Assembly (NCBI GenBank): GCA_011009095.1
Contig: VTPC01000010.1
Location: forward strand, 1 to 64,000
Direction: 5' to 3'
Origin: Ignelater luminosus
Taxonomy: Eukaryota; Arthropoda; Insecta; Coleoptera; Elateridae
Length of the DNA: 64,000 nt
Shown here: positions 25,019 through 36,307 of the stretch, piece after piece
How positions within the stretch are numbered: position 1 is the stretch's first letter
Layout of the letters: every line of letters begins with the position of its first letter
The notes under the pieces: generated by a model
Told to the model about the DNA's origin: nothing
The model's input: the letters and a program-made list of their open reading frames with translations, nothing else
Databases searched by the model: none
Position numbers and translations under genes: made by a program

Positions 25019-25032
25019 TGTGTGCTGCTTGG
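25002..25032 (-). repeat. right terminal inverted repeat
   Basis: ATTGTGTGCTGCTTGG at 25017-25032 is the exact inverse of the left end, with an imperfect inward extension. Confidence 0.8.
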
Positions 25033-27284
25033 AATATTTCTTTTCTAACATAGCAGGTCTAAATTTTATTTGAATTAGATTTTGATGACAATACTTGTTT
25101 TAATAAATTCTACGTGTTTGATGTCAGTTTTTGCAATATTATCTTCAGTTTTAGACATTAAAAATAATTGGTTTGCAAGATTAACAAGTAGCAAGTTTTT
25201 TTAAAAACTCAATATTTACTTTTAGTATACTTTTCATGCTGTTGATGTTCCTACATAACGTGATATGCAAATCATTTCAAAGAAACTCTCAAATCATTTG
25301 TGTTTTTTCAGTTTATCTTTATATGCATTTTAAACTAATATAACTTAATAAACTACACCTGTACAATGTATAACTGTCTGCGTGATAAGTTAAGTAATGA
25401 AATATTCAGAAAGACTGAAAGGTTAATAAAACGTAAGCATGCCTCAAGATAGAAATTGAAAACGCTTTGTGTTTGTTACGTATAAAACTCAATAAAAGTT
25501 AAACAGGCTCTTTTCAATAAGAAAAGATTTATTACTAAGGAGCCATACGATTTAATATTCATTTCATCGTTATTCAATATGTGATTTCATGATGTTTCTT
25601 AGAAGAGTTTACCGTAACTTATAAGTAATCGAGTCGTATACTTTGATGTTGGTTCAATCAACTAAATGTTAATAGTTGCGTTGAGTGATAACGATACAAT
25701 ATTTAATATCTGACTACGTGAACAGTTTGGTTATGTTCAATTTTTGCCATATTTAGATAACAAAATAATATGCAAATCCCAGAAAATATAGCTTTAGCTG
25801 ATCCGTTTGCAATCAATCAGAAATTTCCTGTCTTTACAAATTGCAGTAACATTATACAAACCAAATTCAATTTTTGCTCCCATATTTTGCTTCTGGTACA
25901 TTATCCAGCTACGTGTAATCAATCTTAATTGTTTTCAGAAGAATAGGGCCATTAGGACAGAAAATTTTAGATTTGGCAGCACAAAACGTGTGTGACAAAT
26001 TACATTAAATTCAGTTCATAAAAAGTCACTTTTTTTATTTAAGACTTAAATTTCGGTTAATGTAATGTGCAAGAAAGCACACATTATTGTGTTAAAATTA
26101 CGACACTATTACGAACGTGAGAAGTTGTGTAGAATAGCTAATACATTATAGTATTACAACTTTTTGAAATTTAATTTAGGTCAAAATACTTTTTGAGAAA
26201 CCTTATATAAATAAATAAATTAGAATTGATATTTTAATAAATTCTCATTTAAAATGTGTTTTTTAGACAGCGCTTAAGATGTTTTTCAACAACCAGTTAA
26301 ATAATAATCTTGCTTTAGACACCTTTAATCAGTCTAACGTCTAAAGAAAAACGATAATAAGGAATGTTTTTATTAGGTTATAAGAATGATTTTTTATTGA
26401 AATCTTTCAGAATTCAGCATTAAAATCAAAATACCAATTTGAAAGAGCACATCTTGAAGAATCGGGATGAATGTTGCAAATGTATCCCTAGCACTAAATC
26501 AGTTGGTTGTACAGTAAATCTTTTTAAGTATAGTGCTATACTCATACTACCCAGTAAACACAAACTCATATGATTTATGTATTAATTACATAAACTCTGA
26601 GATATATATATGTTAAATGTAATATTGCAGTTATAGCACTGTTACATTTCTGCCAAAGTGTCAGCAAAGAAAGAATATGTTTCTCATGTTACCATCATGT
26701 AACATAGTTATATTTGTGACTTATAAGTGTGATGTAACCGCCATATTACAAATACATATTAATTTTAATATTGAAATTACATCAACATCACTACATGTCT
26801 GTGATGTAAAAAGCTATATATTTTATTCATATTATTATTATGTATTTTATTCATGTTCATCTACTACTTTATTCTGCATATAATATGATTAATGAAATAC
26901 CAAACAATATTTTTAACCAGTTTATTTTGATCATAAATAATATTTAAATATAATATTACTATTTGTGATTGCATTTTCAGTGTGCTTGAATAACTTCTCG
27001 AAAGATTGATGCTATTTTACAAATGCATTTGCGTATGGCAGTTTTTCCTTTAAATCAATAATATGTTATGTTCTCTATTCTTGACACCAACAAGGCATCA
27101 AAGTTTTCCCATTTTTTATCCAGAATCTGAGCGAGTTCTTATAGGGTTTGCAACTTATTGGGACGTTTTCTTATTTGTAGGTCAAATTCTTTAAAATCTA
27201 ACCAAAATTCTAAATTACTAAGTTTTTAGAAATGAACTACCACACTGCGATACTTATAGAGAAAGGCCTGGTCTATCTAAGAAT
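25033..27284. other. AT-rich noncoding stretch
   Basis: No recognised gene, RNA or repeat pair on either strand. Confidence 0.45.
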
Positions 27285-27660
27285 GGATATACCGTCCTGA
27301 ATCCCGCTTCCAAAAAGCTGAGAACTAAAGAAAACCCTATCAATAATAATGAAGAAAACAATGGGATAAGGTAAACTTACCCCAATGCGTAGGGCTTTGC
27401 ACATAATAAAACTACCGACCTTACAACAAATACAGCCGACAGATTTGCCGGGCACAAACGGTCTGTTTTTGCCGGAAGAAAACCACCCGCAACGTTCTCG
27501 ACAAGTCGCTCAACCAATCCAATCAATTTCACTCCGCAGGAAAATCTAAACCCTCAGTTAAAAAAATCTCTGTTGAAAATTTAATTCAGAACCTAGTTAG
27601 CAAGAACTAAGAGGAAATTGGTAACTAACATCAATCTCAATATCTGGTCACTATTTTATA
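27285..27660 (+). other. coding-like fragment, possibly LINE ORF1
   Basis: A broken plus-strand frame reads NGYTVLNPASKKLRTKENP near 27285 and KRSVFAGRKPPATF onward near 27460, with Ser/Thr/Pro/Asn-rich composition like the N-terminus of LINE gag-like ORF1 proteins. No zinc knuckle is visible. The frame has stops and is interrupted at 27660 by the Tc1 element. Assignment is a guess from composition only. Confidence 0.2.
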
Positions 27661-27829
27661 CTGACTTCCATAAAAATCGCAACACCTAGAATTAGTTGAG
27701 CAATGTTATTGAAATTCTTACAAACGATGTAACTCATCACTACAAACGATAAAAATTTTAAAACAAAAAACAGAAAAAAAAAGTTTTTCAATAATGAGTT
27801 GCTCTGCCACGATTTGCTATACACTCATT

Positions 27830-28740
27830 TAGACGGCATGGCATGTTGTCAATTAACATAAGTGATCAATATCGGCCTGTGGTATATCATTCCAAGCTTT
27901 CTGAATCCGCAGCCGAAGATGGTGCAAGTTGTCTGGAGGGTGTGATAAATTAATCAGCCGCCTACCGATCATCCCATACATGCTCAATAGGTGACAAATC
28001 AGGTGACCGAGCAAGCCATGAGAGGACGGCAACGTTAGCTTTTTCAAAAAGCGTGTTGTAGCCCTTGTCGTATGGGGGCATGCATTATCTTGTTGGAAAT
28101 GGGATTTTCCAGCCCCCGAAGATATGGAAGTGCAGCAGGCTCCGGCACATTAACAATGTAATTGGCTGCCTTTAAGTTGCCGTCAAGGAAGACCAAGGGT
28201 GATCTGTTACCATAACATATTGCATCCCATATCATCACTTCTTGTGTGAGGGCTGTGTTGCGTTCCACAAAAATTGTTGACCCTTGGCGTTTTCCACGCA
28301 TCCGCCTGACCCTCCTACGACCATCGTGCACCCACAAACAAAATCGAGACTCGTCACTGAACACAATTTGATGCTATTCTAGAGCCCAATTTGCTTTTTC
28401 GTTGCTCCATTCTAGCCTGCGGACACGGTGAAGTGGGATAAGAGGAAGACACAGAAATGCACGATACGAACGCAGCTCATAAGATTTTATCCGGTGATAA
28501 ACAGATCTATGACATTGAAATTCTGCATACTACACTTCCTATCCAGTTATTTGCAATTGACCGAGTTGTGGAAAATCTGTCTCTTGTGGCCAAAAGTCTT
28601 AAACGGCGTTCTTCATGATCTGTAGTCCTGCGGGGACGTCCAGATACAAGGCGACGTTGTTGAACCCCTTCTTCGGACCATCTGGACCAACATCTCAATA
28701 ATACGGCCACGTACAAAATCATTTAATTGCCGATGATTTT
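27830..28740 (-). pseudogene. Tc1-like transposase, frameshifted
   Basis: On the minus strand the DNA-binding region reads VQQRRLVSGRPRRTTDHEERR (about 28680-28610). The first catalytic Asp lies in MFSDESRFCLWVHDGRRR (28364 onward), followed by RNTALTQEVMIWDAICYG and NRSPLVFLDGNL. The second Asp is in QQDNACPHTTRATTRFLKK (about 28095-28045). The catalytic Glu is in SPDLSPIEHVWD (about 27995-27960). Thirty-four residues separate Asp-2 and the Glu when the frameshift is ignored, giving the DD34E signature. The C-terminus RIQKAWNDIPQADIDHL is present. At least three frameshifts break the frame, at about 28400-28500, near 28047 and near 27965. Not functional as it stands. Confidence 0.9.
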
Positions 28741-28856
28741 TACGTTGATGAACTCTTAGCATTCTTGTAAATCTTCAGAAGGCAATAACGAATAAACAGT
28801 TCGCAAAATTGACAGTTATCACCCACCGATTCTTTTATTTCTTAAGTTACTAAGTG

Positions 28857-28890
28857 CAAACAAACAAACAAACAAACAAAAACAACAACG
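28857..28890. repeat. (AAAC)n microsatellite
   Basis: About six perfect AAAC units followed by AACAAC, inside the Tc1 element between its transposase and right end. Confidence 0.95.
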
Positions 28891-29012
28891 GATAGATAGA
28901 TTTTATTCGAATTTTAATCATTACTTTGTTTCAGCAAAATAAACATTTTCTGAAAATTTCATTAAAATTGGCGAGCAACTTCCACGTGTTGCGATTTTTA
29001 TAGAAGTCAGTA

Positions 29013-29987
29013 TATGTAGCATACGCCCAGGTGCAAAGAGAAACAATTAAACCAATCATCAAGAATTTTTTAGAAACTATAATTATACCCTGATGACATA
29101 GCCATATTCAATTTTACAAACCAGATCCTAGGATTAAACACAAAACAGGAATTACCCGCTAACCAGGAGTTCCAATTTTATAACCTGTAAAGTAAAAATA
29201 AACTCGACGTTGGAACTAATAATTATATCCTGCGTCCAGCTTGCTTAAATACTAAAATTGAAAAGTTTGTCAACCCTAAATGATTAAAAAGAAAAAAAAG
29301 CCACAAAAACAGTTAAGCAACATCGCAGTGTGAACTCATCATTATCAAAAAACAATCTCTCCAACAGAGAAAACTATAAAAAAAATACAAAAACACACCG
29401 AAAGCGCAGATTAAACACATGTAACGAAGCAAAAGTGAACGTTGCAAGATATATGAAAAAAATGCAATCTGTACCAGGAGCATTAACATCAACTGATCAA
29501 TGCATTCAGATTTCTTCCAATCCATCAATTATTGGAAAAGGAAGTCTCAATTCACTACTACGACAGTTCCTGATTTAATCTAAACAAACTTTTCCCCTTG
29601 AAATCACCTAAGGCATATAATTAAAGCAAACCCTAATGCAACTTTAAGCAGCTTTTCTGAATTCTGGATTTTGTTGGTATTTTTCTACAGTTCAGTTTCA
29701 TGCAACTGTTTAATTTTAAAACCTAGAAAATTGATCAACCTGAAAACCAAATCATTTCTATGGAAGTAGCGTTTGGCCAAGTGTTGTCTGACTCACGTTG
29801 TTCCCTTTTGCAGATTTGCAAAATTCATCCAGTAATACTCTGCACTTAATCAGTTTTTGAATGAAGCTCGTTAGTCCAGAAGTGGCAAAAACAGGATGCA
29901 AAGATTATGAAGATCTACAGCTATAATATAAAACATCTGGGACTGCAACACATAACCACAACGAACTCCGTTTTGTTCTTTCGAAGG
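29013..29987. other. noncoding or relic stretch
   Basis: A plus-strand frame at 29330-29578 codes an Asn/Lys/Ser-rich chain of about 80 residues without an ATG near its start. It may continue the broken fragment upstream of the Tc1 insertion, but no family was recognised. Nothing else seen. Confidence 0.3.
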
Positions 29988-30250
29988 CCATTTTTTCCAT
30001 GTTCCCGAAGTGATATCAAAAAAACTAAAAGTATGCGTACCTTTCATTTTTTTGATAAAGTTCTAAAGTAAAAACAAAATTTTAGAAATTTTTCAAATTT
30101 TAGCGGTTATTTTGATCATGTTCCCGAAGAGATATCAGAAAACCAAGACACAAGGCGATCTTTAGTTTTTGATGTAGAATCTAAACTGAAGTCAAAATTT
30201 CAAATTTTAAAAAAAGATGCAGACAGACACACAGACAAACACACAGAATT
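29988..30250 (+). repeat. imperfect ~120-bp direct repeat with CAGACA tail
   Basis: CATGTTCCCGAAGTGATATC near 30000 recurs as CATGTTCCCGAAGAGATATC near 30117, and both are followed by similar A-rich sequence ending in TTTCAAATTTTA. The second unit runs into an ACAGACACACAGACAAACAC stretch. This arrangement looks like the 3' end of a dispersed insect repeat, but its family is not known. Confidence 0.6.
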
Positions 30251-31199
30251 CGCAAAGTTGGTAATGACTGCTACTGAGTTTGTTGAATATGAGCAAAATT
30301 CATTGCTTTGAGAAATCACTAAATAATTTGGTGAATACTAAGGAAAGAAAAACCCTTTAAAGGGACACCTCGATTTGTACAATTCTGTTCAAATTTTGTG
30401 TGTTTTTGTATAAGATTTTCTTATAATATGATACTATCAAATCGCTTGATATTGAATCATTTCAGCTAGTAGCGCAAAAAATTATACCGAGCGATTGGGT
30501 TAAAATTCAACATAACACTGCACTGTAACGAATAGAATTTTAGGTCATAATATTCCAAATGACGGACGGAATTTGAATCGTACTAGAACCTAACAGATAT
30601 CGACGTGCATTGAACGCGTCCACTGTCTTATATTTACCAGGTTTGTTATTAGTTTAGGAAATGCGCCACCTAGATTTTTTTTGTGGGAAACTTTTTTTTT
30701 ATTTTTGGTACCATATTGAGACTTGCTATTTAAGTTTCAAAGAAATGCATCATCTTCCAGAAAAACGTCAGATGTTCCATCATATTTCTGAATGAGTAAA
30801 AAATGGCGTGGCCTATAATAGAAATTTTTTTATAATAAAATCACATTGTTTTCATTGATTTTACAGTTAATTTGGATGCTTAATACAATTCTCAAAGATG
30901 CTTTCATTGCTTAGAGAAAAACCTGGCCTATCAAAGTTGTGAATGAAATCAGAAGATTTCCATTAAACAAAAAATTACGATAACGTCACGCCTTTGAAGA
31001 ATATAAATGCTGGAAGTAGCATACTTGCCCATAAAGATAAAATAAATTTTGTACGTTACTATATACTCACGCTGTATTATATTGGAATTAGCATTTTCTA
31101 TTCAATCCCACGATTTACAACTTAAGTAAATCGATATTATAAGATTGATAGGAAACGTAAGTGAATTAAAGTTTTATTGAAGAGAGTACATATCTTTCA
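30251..31199. other. AT-rich noncoding stretch
   Basis: No gene or repeat pair recognised. Confidence 0.45.
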
Positions 31200-32540
31200 T
31201 CCTTTGCAATGCGCTCTCTGAGGAAATATGTTTCTTAGTGTTTTTGTCTTTTTCTTCTAAGATAGTACCGGAACCGCGTTAGCATTACATCAGTGCTGTC
31301 TTTATCTTTGTCTGTATATGCTTTTTTTCGTGTGTTTCTTTTCTTTACATTATTTTGGTTATTGTGTCATTTATCATCTTCTAATGTTCTTTCGTCATTT
31401 GTAGGAAATTTTCTGGAGTCATTTGTCTGCCAGTGTTAGTATGCATTTCTTGTATTTCTTCTGTACATTTTGTGCAGTTAAGAATACATTCCGCATTGTC
31501 TATTTATTCAGGTACACAGTGTGTGCACATTGGAATTGCTTGTTTCTTAATCTTTACCAAGTATTCATTATAGCTTTTCTGTCTGCTTAGGATATGGTGA
31601 CTTGTAACAGGTTCGAGGCTGCTCTGCTTCTGTTTAAATTGCATTGTAGGACTTTAATCACCATTACCTTCTATTAATGTTGCCTACTCTTCATTACTTA
31701 GGTCCTTCTCTTGTATCTTCTGTGTTCTGTGTTTTGTTGGCATTTCTTTTTTTCGTCTGCTTAATTCTTTTAAGAAAACTCTACATTTGCTGCTACCAGT
31801 TTTGTGTTTTTGTCCTTTGCATAATATGTAAGTTTCTTCTTCTTGACATTTTTTGGCCAAGTGTTCGTTTTCACCGGGTCTATAGTATGCATTAGTTCTA
31901 TCTGTGCCATGGCATTGTTTTGCTTTATGGCCATACTCACAGCATCTGTAGCGTTTCACTACTTTTATTCTTGGTTCAACTGTACAGTGTGCATTGCACC
32001 AAACCTGCTTTTATTTTAATTTCTTCCTTTTTTAGTTAGTATAGCTGAAACCTCTATTGTTGCAGCCTGTGTATGTCTTCTACTCGATCTCATGCTTTTG
32101 GCACTTATGTCTTCCGCTTTTTCTACACTTATTCTCTCTATTACAACTTGTAATAGTTCTTCTTCGTTTGTGGTTACATCCATACCTTTGATATTTATAA
32201 TTTTTTTTTTTGGTTTAGTTTCTTTCCTTTGCCTTGGCTTTAACCCATTTGCGTTCTTCTTTATTTTTTCTTTGAGTTTTATATATGACTTTTTGTCGTT
32301 ATCTATAATTACAAGTACATTTCCATCTTTTGTACTTCTTATTTTTTGTATACTATTCCAATTACTTCCACCTAGTACATTTTTTACTGTTTCACTGTAT
32401 GTTTCATTTTTTGCTTCTAATATTATGGCCTGTGTTTTATATTTATCTTCTTTTTTTTCTGGGTTTTTAATCTTATATTTTTTGAGTGTGTATAATATTT
32501 ATTGCTATATCTGTATTATGTTTCTATTAGTTTCTTAATT
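31200..32540 (-). pseudogene. R1-like LINE, gag ORF1 with most of ORF2 deleted
   Basis: The minus strand from about 32530 to 31690 reads as a gag-like ORF1. A long lysine-rich region (KKIINIKGMDVTTNEEELLQ near 32215-32155, then ERISVEKAEDISAKSMRSSRR) is followed by a cysteine-rich RCCEYGHKAKQCHGTDR block and ILCKGQKHKTGSSKCR, which correspond to CCHC zinc knuckles. Immediately after the ORF1 end a VLQCNLNRSRAA-like block, typical of the start of the ORF2 endonuclease in R1-group elements, is visible in shifted frames (about 31650-31610). It is followed directly by sequence resembling the very C-terminus of ORF2 (NEYLVKIKKQAIPMCTLC, then ERIAKDERY near 31200). The endonuclease and reverse transcriptase in between are missing. 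Several frameshifts. Non-functional. Confidence 0.6.
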
Positions 32541-33247
32541 CTAAGAAAACAGGTTGGTGTATTTGTATACTACCGTTCAAATCCTAGTTTCGCTTTATTC
32601 GAACTAAGCCGAACCGGTTCATTCTAACGCGCATCGGACAAACTAGTTTGGCCTATGATAAACTAATTTGTTCTAAAATCAGCTTTGGCCGGTAGCATAT
32701 ATAAGTTGTACGACACTACCGGTACTATAAAATCCTATAACACTTGCACAGTTGTAATTTACTAGAACTAATTAGGGTTATGTGGCAGAACAGAAGATGG
32801 CTAGTATTTTTTTTCTGAAATAATATAGCAGGAACTACCTTTCGAACTTTTTATTGTTTTTGTCTTAACTTATAAGATCGATGTATTAAATCCAAGTTTC
32901 TGAAAGCTAAGATATTACAACAGGCAGGAATTAGGTGTTATATTGGCAACCTCTCAATATGCAAGGGTGTGAATTTGTTGTTTAGTCTAACGCTGTACAT
33001 ATAAATTTGTTTTAATTTTTTTCTGGAAAGAAACAGTTTAATAATCTTGATAGCAATCATAAAAAATCGTTAAACAATGTCAAAACTCATTTTTAGAACG
33101 AACAAAAAATTTACTTAGCAAAAGGTCTATTATGACGGGGGAACCGAACTATTAAAACTAGATTACGTATCAAGGGTTTTCGGAATCCTTTCAGTTGGTA
33201 GCTTCACTTGCGATTCAGATATTTTTTATTACAGAAATGGTTATTCA
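32541..33247. other. noncoding stretch
   Basis: No gene recognised. TATATAAG at about 32698 and TATAAAAT at about 32724 with CACAGTTG some 25 bases later look promoter-like on the plus strand. The first ATG downstream opens only eight codons, so no gene is proposed. Confidence 0.3.
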
Positions 33248-33249
33248 TA

Positions 33250-33627
33250 CAGGGTGTTTCAGGAAGAATGGAAAATATTGGATATGCTTAAATCTGATCT
33301 CCAACTTTTTCGGAGATAGTTGGTTTTTAAGCTCTCGGCATCACTCTAGCTATTGAGTTAATTAAAATCGAAATATTATACAAATATCTTTGCAAACAGC
33401 GCAGATAACATTTAATTTGTAATGAAACACGTGGTAGTACAAATATTTTCAAAAATGTCGTCACCGGCCTTGATGCATCTGTTTGTCGACTCATTTGTTA
33501 ACTGCTCGGGTAAATCATTTAAATGAATGAAGCAGCAGAACTGGTAGTTTGATCAACTAATCTCTTCCTCGTCTGCATAAACTGACGATTTTAACCACTA
33601 CTTTCTCTTTCTTTCCAAAACATCCTG
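33250..33627 (-). mobile_element. short deleted DNA transposon, CAGGGTGTTT ends
   Basis: CAGGGTGTTT at the left and its near-inverse AAACATCCTG at the right are flanked by TA on both sides (33248-33249 and 33628-33629), giving a 378-bp element. Inside, on the minus strand near 33490-33440, CIKAGDDIFENI resembles the last residues of the HDGAPAHF-type transposase family also seen at 8450-8973. I read it as an internally deleted copy of such an element. The short terminal match leaves some doubt. Confidence 0.45.
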
Positions 33628-33629
33628 TA

Positions 33630-36307
33630 TGCACTGTGTTTTACAACATCATAATGTTGCCTTTTGTCAGTCTTTACTTCACTTACCAGCAAGTTTCAGC
33701 TTTCGTTTTTGGATAATATTCTACCGTAATTTAAATGTAACCTCAACATTCTCGTAGTATATACAGCAGCATTTGAGAAGTAAGTAAAAATTAAGACACA
33801 GATACAGTGAAGTATTATAATAATAAACTCATGTCAGTATACTTTAGTTTTATTCTCATTATCTGTAACGGTTACAATACGTTTTAAAACACAGTACTGC
33901 GTATTTGTTCTCTTATATGTACGATAACGATAAGAAGGTACAATCAGTCTTGTATCCTTTATGGACGACAAAGCTATATTTGTGAATTGAAAAACATTCT
34001 GCACTGTTTCACACTTTTATTACTCAATATTTTAAAGCACGTTCTTGAGTGGTTTTTCGTAGAAAATAGCAAGTCTTACATAATAATAAATTGGACCTTT
34101 ATTCTAAAACGTCTTAATTACAGGTTAAAGGTTTCTAAATTAAAAAATCTCTTCAAGATTTTGATAATGTTTAAAGTAGTTCATTGTGTAAACGATTACT
34201 AATGATAAGTATTACAAGGTAACTCTGCTAAACTGCAATGAAGATTTTGCATAAATTGACAGTAAATCTAATACTACATGCAAAATAATCGTTGATTCTC
34301 TTTTTGCTTAAGGGATGAGTGCATTTAAAATTATCTGGACCTGTTTAGCTCGATTGAAAAAAGTCTAAAGAAAATAAACACAAATTCCAATTAATCCGGA
34401 TGTTTTTCAGTGATCGCAAAACAGGATTTTAAGATAAAAAAAACCGATTGCTCTTTAAAAAAATCAAAGTTTAAGGACCCCATTTTTTCATCTCTTGCAT
34501 GTGACAACATAGTGTTGCTACAGCTTTTTGCAACTGTTTTCGAAAAATTAAAATGTTCACAAATCTATAACTGGAATCGTTTATCCACTGTTAATAGAAC
34601 AGAATATTAATATTTCTCTTAATCATTATTAATTGTCTATAAACAGAGATGTTTAAACAATTTATTGAACATAAATTAATGAAATGCGTTACAGGAACGC
34701 ATTTAAAATATTTTTTAAATTATACCATACATGTCATGTAAAGCATTTTCACAGTTGGATATTAATTATCAATTTTGTAAAATTCACATGTTCATGATGA
34801 TGTATGACATTGTTACTGAAACACCACCACGGAAAACGTAATCGAATATATACATACGAATAATATACTTGCGAAATATTTTTAAAGGTTCAAAGTAACC
34901 ATTAAAGTTTCTGGTTAATGACCCATGCAACTTTATAAGATGTTCGAAAACCAAGGAACGGATACGTATCGATTTACCAATCGCTTTACATTTAAATTTA
35001 TACAATCAGTGGGTTTATCAATATCATAAACGAACCGTAGCTGAGATTTTATTGGTACTTTTGTTAAAATATTGGAGCAACTGAAAATTAAAATAAAGCA
35101 GGTGTCTGTTCGATCTTAAGGTGTGTATGTGTGTAAATATGCGGCTGCGTAAAAGAGCCACTGGATGTTTGTATAAATATTATTAATTTTAATTAATTAA
35201 TTCCCTACAAATTACTTCCTGCTGTAGGCACAACACGTTCGTTTTACGTACATTGATTGAAATGACAGCCAGTTTTCATTACTAGACATAGTTTAAATTC
35301 TTTTATTGCAATAATTAATAAGGGATTACATTAACGAAGTATTAATTATTCTTCTTCAAGGTGATTAATTACAGAAACAGTAATGAATTGAACGCAAATT
35401 TCACTTTCAGTTTTTTTTTTGAAATGATATTACTGAAATTTAAAGTAACTAAAGTCGAGTGAATATATTTTTAATTAGACTTTTCTGAAGAAGTTCATTA
35501 TTTATTCATTATCTTTAAGGTGCATTCATTTTATTATTATGGTTTATCCTGCTGGAACATAATACATTTAATCGTGAATGTAGATATGCAACTTGTAATA
35601 TTTATTAGTTCCATTACTTTATATTTGTCTACCATAAATAAGTTAATATTGAAAATAGTTGTCTAGCTTGCATTCTATTAACATTTAAGCATAACCCAAC
35701 TAAACTTCACTTATACTATTTAAATGTGCATAGATTTCGTCAAAGAATTTGAAACTTTAATGGACTTCCTTATAATTATTGCAATCTACCTAAGTGCAAT
35801 TAGTTTTATTGTATTGCATATGAGTGAACTTACCTAACTGTTGATTAATGTTGGCGTACGTATCATGACCTCATTTCATTAGTATTACCATTGATCGTAA
35901 TTTTCTGAACGAATCTTTCTATTGATAATAATGTAACTTACTAGGTACTATCGGTTGATCAATGATTGATTGATGATCTAATATACATATTCTAATTGTA
36001 GGCGTGATTTGCTTATGTCTCACTTATCATACAGTGGTGCCTAAAAGTCTTGCATTACTTGAAAATTAAGAGAAAATTATTTCTAAATTCGTATTTTCAA
36101 ATAGTTTTTAGACAATCGCTCTCTCTATGACAAAGACATTTATTTATAATTATTTTATAAAAAAACAATATATTACTTAGATTTTAACTATTAACCACTC
36201 GTATCCTTTTAGCATGAAATCTACTACCGATTTTTTCTTTCAAAATACAGCAATGTCAAATTTGAACTAGAACTAGTAGCTTGATTAATTTTAACTTTGC
36301 CGTAATA
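33630..36307. other. AT-rich noncoding stretch
   Basis: No gene recognised. CAGTGGTGCCTAAAAGTCTT at 36034-36053 resembles one end of Tc1-type elements, but no matching inverse end was found nearby. Confidence 0.4.

Larger units (their letters stand above)
22816..25032. mobile_element. 2.2-kb TIR element without recognised transposase
   Basis: CCAAGCAGCACACAAT at 22816-22831 is repeated in exact inverted form at 25017-25032. Allowing two mismatches the match extends through ATAAAAATATT to about 31 bp. Both ends continue inward with many short AATATT-centred palindromic motifs. The interior has no open frame of useful length and no transposase motif, so the element is non-autonomous. Near the right end there are two 129-bp tandem units and a third partial unit that carries its own copy of the terminal TGTGTGCTGCTT. 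A target-site duplication could not be read with confidence, so the superfamily is not assigned. Confidence 0.7.
27661..29010 (-). mobile_element. Tc1-like element with both ends
   Basis: The left end begins CTGACTTCCATAAAAATCGC and the right end is its inverse with one or two mismatches. TA flanks both sides (27659-27660 and 29011-29012). The length of 1350 bp is in the range for Tc1 elements. The terminal repeats of about 26 bp are well preserved, suggesting the insertion is younger than the nearby relics even though the coding region is broken. Confidence 0.9.

Noticed and set aside
32092-32538. 148-residue hydrophobic plus-strand frame as a membrane protein
   Set aside because: It is the antisense reading of the lysine-rich LINE ORF1 on the minus strand; lysine codons read in reverse give Phe, Leu and Ser.
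32690-32820. Plus-strand promoter with TATATAAG, TATAAAAT and CACAGTTG
   Set aside because: The first ATG downstream opens only eight codons and there is no splice donor in frame. AT-rich DNA makes TATA-like strings common.
36034-36053. CAGTGGTGCCTAAAAGTCTT as an end of a Tc1 element
   Set aside because: Only one end was found and there is no transposase nearby, so it can be no more than a solo remnant.
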